From the NCBI GenBank assembly GCA_945903675.1, contig CAMDOP010000114.1:1-9570 (forward strand): 9,570 bases of DNA, written 5' to 3'. The translations under genes and the position numbers were made by a program. Shown here one piece after another: positions 6,007 to 9,570 of the stretch (the first letter of the stretch is position 1; every line of letters starts with the position of its first letter). The notes below the pieces were generated by a model. That model was not told the DNA's origin and ran no database searches. It was given only the letters and a program-made list of their open reading frames with translations. This DNA comes from Crenothrix polyspora. Lineage in GTDB: Bacteria; Pseudomonadota; Gammaproteobacteria; Methylococcales; Methylomonadaceae.

Positions 6007-6474
6007 TTGTTTCGAGGCATAAGTTCGATCAATTTAGATGATAAGGGTCGTATTGCAATCCCCACACGCTATCGTGAGGAATTGCAAGATTGCTGTGATC
6101 GTCAAATGGTGGTGACCGTTGCTGTAAATGAACAATGCGTTGGTGAGCATGGTTGCTTATGGCTGTACCCGCTTCCTGAATGGGAGAAATTAGAGCTAAC
6201 GATAAGTAAATTGCCCACATTGAATAAAATGGCAGGAAAATTAAGGCGTTTTGTTATAGGTAATGCCTCTGAGTGTGAAATGGATGGTCAGGGGCGCTTA
6301 TTATTGCCAGAGAAATTAAGAAAATTTTCTCAAATGGATAAGAAAATTGTCTTGGTTGGTCAATTGAATAAATTTGAAATTTGGAATGATGATGCTTGGA
6401 TCGCTAAAGAACAGGAATGGTTAGATGGTGGTGATAATGATGGCTTGGAAGAGTTAGGGGCATTGTCATTTTAA
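6007..6474 (+). CDS. mraZ: Transcriptional regulator MraZ (TTG start)
   Basis: MraZ is a DNA-binding protein with two AbrB-like SpoVT repeats that forms a ring and represses the dcw operon. Seen, counting from TTG 6007: FRGISSINLDDKGRIAIPTRYRE (2-24) with D11-x3-R15, YPLPEWE, and the second repeat SECEMDGQGRLLLP with the same DxxxR, then VGQLNKFEIW. The frame is open to a GTG at 5956, but that lies among the operator boxes, and family members begin at MFRG. TTG 6007, with GGGGG four bases upstream, gives 155 residues (E. coli 152). Between QMVVT and LWLYPLPEWE the protein appears to have about six residues more than E. coli. A weak TTG start may keep the repressor level low; that is inference. 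rsmH follows 16 bp later. Confidence 0.93.
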   Translation: MFRGISSINLDDKGRIAIPTRYREELQDCCDRQMVVTVAVNEQCVGEHGCLWLYPLPEWEKLELTISKLPTLNKMAGKLRRFVIGNASECEMDGQGRLLLPEKLRKFSQMDKKIVLVGQLNKFEIWNDDAWIAKEQEWLDGGDNDGLEELGALSF

Positions 6475-6490
6475 TATGGGGAAATAGTTA

Positions 6491-7417
6491 ATGGAACATT
6501 TGCCCGTTATGTATGCAGAAGCCTTGCAGCAATTAGCAATTAAAAGTGATGGCGTTTATCTCGACTGTACTTTCGGTCGAGGTGGTCATAGTCAAGGTAT
6601 CTTAGATTTATTAGGTTCAAATGGTCAGTTGTTAGCATTTGATCGTGATGCAGATGCTATTAATGCAGACTCCGCGCAAGCCATGAGTTTAGATAAGCGA
6701 TTTAAACTTAAACACAGTTGTTTTTCCCAGTTAGAAAATATAGTAAGTAGTGATGGCCTAGTAGGAAAGATTGACGGAATTTTATTGGATTTAGGCGTTT
6801 CTTCGCCTCAGCTTGATACGCCAGAAAGAGGCTTTAGTTTTTTGCGGGATGGCCCTTTGGATATGCGTATGGATAGCACTACCGGAGTGTCGGCTGAGCA
6901 ATGGCTGTCTAGTGTAGATGAAAAAGAATTGGTAAAGGTTCTGTTTGAATATGGTGAAGAGAAGTTTGCAAGGCGCATAGCTCGAGCAATATTAGAGCAG
7001 CGAGTGAAGTCTCCCATTACAACGACTAAGCAATTAGCGGATTTAATTGAAGATGTAGTGCCTTTAAGGGAAAAACATAAGCATCCTGCTACACGAACTT
7101 TTCAGGCTATACGCATTGAAATCAATAAAGAGCTGGATGAGTTGTCCACAGTGTTGGATCAGGCCATACGAGTTCTAGGTCCGGGAGGCAAGTTAGTGGT
7201 GATTTCTTTCCATTCTCTGGAAGATCGAATTGTAAAGCGCTTTATTAGAAATGAATCCGGCGCAAAACATAATCCTGGCAAATTGCCTATTAAAGAAGTT
7301 GATATTCTTAAGGGTGTTTTAAAGAAGCCAAGTAAAGGCTTTAAAGCCAGTGCACAGGAAATTAGCCAAAACCCAAGGTCCAGAAGTGCTGTTATGCGGG
7401 TTGCTGAGAAAATTTAA
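6491..7417 (+). CDS. rsmH: 16S rRNA (cytosine(1402)-N4)-methyltransferase RsmH (MraW)
   Basis: RsmH transfers a methyl group from S-adenosylmethionine to N4 of C1402 in 16S rRNA, complementing RsmI. The 308-residue length fits the family (E. coli 313). Seen: HLPVMYAEAL (3-12), SAM-binding motif YLDCTFGRGGHS (23-34), then GILLDLGVSSPQLD with RGFSF and GPLDMRMD, HPATRTFQAIRIEINKEL, ISFHSLEDRIVKRF, and the C-terminal NPRSRSAVMRVAE. No key motif is missing. ATG 6491 has GGGGA eight bases upstream. The stop codon is directly followed by the ATG of ftsL, so ftsL translation probably depends on ribosomes ending here. Confidence 0.97.
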   Translation: MEHLPVMYAEALQQLAIKSDGVYLDCTFGRGGHSQGILDLLGSNGQLLAFDRDADAINADSAQAMSLDKRFKLKHSCFSQLENIVSSDGLVGKIDGILLDLGVSSPQLDTPERGFSFLRDGPLDMRMDSTTGVSAEQWLSSVDEKELVKVLFEYGEEKFARRIARAILEQRVKSPITTTKQLADLIEDVVPLREKHKHPATRTFQAIRIEINKELDELSTVLDQAIRVLGPGGKLVVISFHSLEDRIVKRFIRNESGAKHNPGKLPIKEVDILKGVLKKPSKGFKASAQEISQNPRSRSAVMRVAEKI

Positions 7418-7684
7418 ATGGTTATACCGCGACTTATAGGTGTTTTAGGGGCAGTGTTGTTATTGTCAGCTTTGTCCGTAATTTATAGTAAATATTATAG
7501 CCATTTGCTTTTTATTGAGATTCAAAAGCAGGAAAGAGAATTGGATCATTTTGAAATTGAGTGGGGGCAAATGCAACTTGAGTTGTCTATGCTGGCTGAG
7601 CAAAATAGGATTGAATTGATGGCGCGAGATCAATTAAGGCTGATTATGCCATTACGAGAAAAAATTATTTATATAAATCCTTAA
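7418..7684 (+). CDS. ftsL: Cell division protein FtsL
   Basis: FtsL is a bitopic inner-membrane protein of the FtsQLB complex, which activates FtsWI at the septum. The sequence is poorly conserved in the family, so the call rests on architecture and place. Seen: a short N-terminus, one membrane segment (about 5-23, LIGVLGAVLLLSALSVIYS), then a periplasmic coiled coil rich in L and E (about 32-65), and the typical end ARDQLRLIMP (69-78). At 88 residues it is shorter than E. coli FtsL (121), mainly at the cytoplasmic N-terminus, as in other gammaproteobacteria such as Pseudomonas (about 97). ATG 7418 touches the rsmH stop; GAG lies nine bases upstream inside rsmH. Its own stop directly touches ftsI. 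Confidence 0.92.
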   Translation: MVIPRLIGVLGAVLLLSALSVIYSKYYSHLLFIEIQKQERELDHFEIEWGQMQLELSMLAEQNRIELMARDQLRLIMPLREKIIYINP

Positions 7685-9412
7685 ATGTTAGATTTTCGAG
7701 TTAGAAATGCAAGGAAGCCTTCGGTAAGTGATTTTTCTGGGAGAAGAAATTTCCTGCTTTTATTTATGATTGCTTGTATGTTGATATTAGCTGGTCGCGC
7801 TATCGATCTGCAAGTTTTTAATAAGCAATTTCTCAAGGAAGAGGGCGATAAAAGGCAAGTTGATGATGTCACTGTTTCGGCATACAGAGGCATGATAAAA
7901 GATAGAAATGAAGAGCCGTTGGCAATTAGTACCCCCGTTGAATCGGTAGGTGTCAACCCTCGAGAACTAAAGTTTCTGAAAGAGGAGCAGCTCGTGCAAA
8001 TGGAAAAGTTGCTGAGTTTGCCAGCGGGTAAAATAAAAGAATTGATAAAGCAATATGCTCAAAGACGATTTATTTATGTAGCTCGTAGAGTTAATCCTCA
8101 GATTAGTGAGCAGGTAAAGGCTCTAAAGCTAGAAGGTGTGTATTTTGAGCGAGAATTTAAACGTTTTTATCCTGCAGGTGCTGTTTCTGCACATCTAGTC
8201 GGCTTTACAGACTTTGAGGATGTCGGGCAGGAAGGAATGGAATTTTATTATGAGAAGCAGTTAAAAGGCAGTGAAGGTAGTAAAAGGGTTATCAGGGATG
8301 GTCAGCGTCGAATTATTGAAGATATTGAAAATATAAAAGAACCTGTATCTGGAAAGAATATTGAGTTAAGTATTGATCAGCGTATTCAATACTTGGCATA
8401 CAGAGAGTTGCAGTTGGCGGTAAGCGTCAATAAGGCTAAGTCTGGAGCATTAGTGGTATTAGATGCGAAAAATGGAGAAATTTTGGCGGCTGTTAATCAA
8501 CCTTCATTTAATCCGAATACTAAAAGTAGTTTAACGGAGGGTTCACATAGAAACAGAGCCTTGACTGATATTTTTGAGCCCGGCTCAACCGTTAAGCCAT
8601 TTGTTGTTGCTGCAGCTTTGGAGGGTGGTTATGTAAGCCCTAGTAGTATGTTTGTGACAAATGGAACGTATCAAATTGGTCGTAACACGGTTAAAGATGT
8701 GCATAACTACGGCACATTGGATTTGACGCATGTCATAAAAAAATCCAGCAATATCGGGGTAAGTATGATGGCATTGAAAATGCCTCCCAAATATTTTTGG
8801 AATATTTACCATAAGCTTGGTTTTGGAGTTTCTGCAGGGTCAGGTTTCCCAGGTGAAGCAATTGGTACCATGCGGGATTATAAAAAATGGACTGATTTTG
8901 ATCGAGCAATTATGTCATTCGGTTATGGTTTAAGTAGCTCAGCATTACAGCTTGCAAGAGCCTATACAGCTTTGGCTGATGATGGGATTTTACATTCAGT
9001 GAGTTTATTGAAGCGTGAAGAAGATGATGATGTTGTAAGGGTTTTTTCAGCTAAAACAGCTAAAAGCGTCAGAAAAATGATGGAAACTGTAATGATGAAA
9101 GATGGAACAGCTTACGAAGGCAGAGTTGATGGCTATACGGCTGCAGGTAAAACTGGGACTGTAAAAAAAGCGGGCGCTGGCGGTTATACTGAAAAGAATT
9201 ATTTTGCGGTTTTTGCTGGAATGGCGCCTGCTACTGATCCAAGATTGATTATTGTTGTCATGATAGACGAGCCTTCTGCCGGTCAGTATTACGGTGGATT
9301 AGTTTCGGCACCCGTATTTTCTAAAGTAATGGCTGGTTCATTAAGGATACTTGGTGTTGCACCTGATCAACAAGAAACGATGCCAATTTTATTAAGTAAG
9401 AAACCTCATTAA
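7685..9412 (+). CDS. ftsI: Peptidoglycan D,D-transpeptidase FtsI (PBP3)
   Basis: FtsI cross-links septal peptidoglycan with its glycosyltransferase partner FtsW and is the target of several beta-lactams. It is a 575-residue class B penicillin-binding protein (E. coli 588). Seen: short cytoplasmic N-terminus, membrane segment 23-37 ending in GRAIDLQVF, the pedestal domain with AYRGMIKDRN near 59-68, and the transpeptidase domain with all three active-site motifs: S301-T-V-K304, S354-S-N356 and K489-T-G491. The C-terminus ends soon after the fold, so the length is normal. ATG 7685 directly follows the ftsL stop and has no recognisable ribosome binding site of its own, so coupling to ftsL is likely. 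murE normally follows; here 112 bp then a transposase start follow. Confidence 0.97.
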   Translation: MLDFRVRNARKPSVSDFSGRRNFLLLFMIACMLILAGRAIDLQVFNKQFLKEEGDKRQVDDVTVSAYRGMIKDRNEEPLAISTPVESVGVNPRELKFLKEEQLVQMEKLLSLPAGKIKELIKQYAQRRFIYVARRVNPQISEQVKALKLEGVYFEREFKRFYPAGAVSAHLVGFTDFEDVGQEGMEFYYEKQLKGSEGSKRVIRDGQRRIIEDIENIKEPVSGKNIELSIDQRIQYLAYRELQLAVSVNKAKSGALVVLDAKNGEILAAVNQPSFNPNTKSSLTEGSHRNRALTDIFEPGSTVKPFVVAAALEGGYVSPSSMFVTNGTYQIGRNTVKDVHNYGTLDLTHVIKKSSNIGVSMMALKMPPKYFWNIYHKLGFGVSAGSGFPGEAIGTMRDYKKWTDFDRAIMSFGYGLSSSALQLARAYTALADDGILHSVSLLKREEDDDVVRVFSAKTAKSVRKMMETVMMKDGTAYEGRVDGYTAAGKTGTVKKAGAGGYTEKNYFAVFAGMAPATDPRLIIVVMIDEPSAGQYYGGLVSAPVFSKVMAGSLRILGVAPDQQETMPILLSKKPH

Positions 9413-9524
9413 TTCTATATGACTTAGATTCAACTAATAAGTGCAATTCATTTTTAACAGGAAAGAAAGTGGTTAGCTGATATAGTTCAGGGCTTTTTCA
9501 ATCCGACCAAAGACGAGGACGCTT
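9413..9524. other. Junction between ftsI and transposase, probably containing an IS left end
   Basis: No murE start appears where the dcw order predicts it. The left terminal repeat of the insertion sequence should lie in this stretch, but it cannot be fixed without the right end. TGATATAGT at 9478-9486 matches an extended -10 (TGn then TATAGT) and may drive the transposase, which starts about 40 bases further on. Confidence 0.45.
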
Positions 9525-9570
9525 ATGAAAGGCTATAAACAGCTAACCAAGATACAAAGATACCAGATTG
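9525..9570 (+). CDS. Probable IS30-family transposase, first 15 codons (cut by window end)
   Basis: ATG 9525 opens MKGYKQLTKIQRYQI, which runs to the window edge. The pattern YxQLTxxQRYQI is typical of the extreme N-terminus of IS30-family (DDE) transposases, which begin with a helix-turn-helix that binds the terminal repeats. No catalytic residue is visible, so an intact or broken element cannot be told apart. GAGGAC (9515-9520) may be the ribosome binding site, four bases before ATG. The gene reads in the same direction as ftsI. The call rests on only 15 residues and is tentative, though I know of no dcw gene with this start. Confidence 0.68.
   Translation, partial: MKGYKQLTKIQRYQI

Noticed and set aside
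7681..7956. Minus-strand open frame of 91 codons at the start of ftsI
   Set aside because: It is antisense to a conserved coding region and has no recognisable domain or ribosome binding site.

Overview
The window is a stretch of a gammaproteobacterial chromosome that is somewhat AT-rich. It is mostly conserved housekeeping DNA. Protein matches are to the Escherichia coli/Pseudomonas type of Mfd, RNase T, DolP, DiaA, YraN, RsmI, MraZ, RsmH, FtsL and FtsI, and there is a type A RNase P RNA. I recognised the families by recalled motifs and neighbourhood, not by a database search. The genus cannot be fixed from this window.

Layout. (1) 1-1059: 3' end of mfd (transcription-repair coupling factor), entering from the left. 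(2) 1060-1521: a 462-bp gap without a gene, holding several dyads. (3) 1522-2157: rnt (RNase T), plus strand. (4) 2224-3790: a minus-strand run yraN > diaA-like SIS gene > dolP-like BON lipoprotein gene, facing rnt convergently. (5) 3904-4782: rsmI, divergent from yraN. The usual lpoA gene between yraN and rsmI is absent. (6) 4977-5336: rnpB with its own promoter. (7) 5337-5917: about 580 bp of AT-rich DNA without a gene, with dyads. (8) 5918-9412: the start of the division and cell wall (dcw) cluster: promoter with a phased MraZ-box array, mraZ, rsmH, ftsL, ftsI. (9) 9413-9570: where murE is expected there is instead the start of what looks like an IS30-family transposase, cut by the window end.

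How it works together. The dcw genes form one tightly packed operon. mraZ encodes the repressor of that operon, and four AGTGG repeats at 10-11-bp steps cover the promoter -10 and the leader. rsmH modifies 16S rRNA; ftsL and ftsI build the septum. The rsmH/ftsL and ftsL/ftsI junctions are both a stop codon followed directly by ATG, so translational coupling is likely. RsmI, encoded upstream, is the partner methylase of RsmH, both acting on C1402 of 16S rRNA.

Most notable: the MraZ operator and the TTG start it implies for mraZ; the probable insertion sequence inside the dcw cluster; the missing lpoA; and a DiaA-like protein with a mixed set of key residues. I saw no clearly new multi-gene system.
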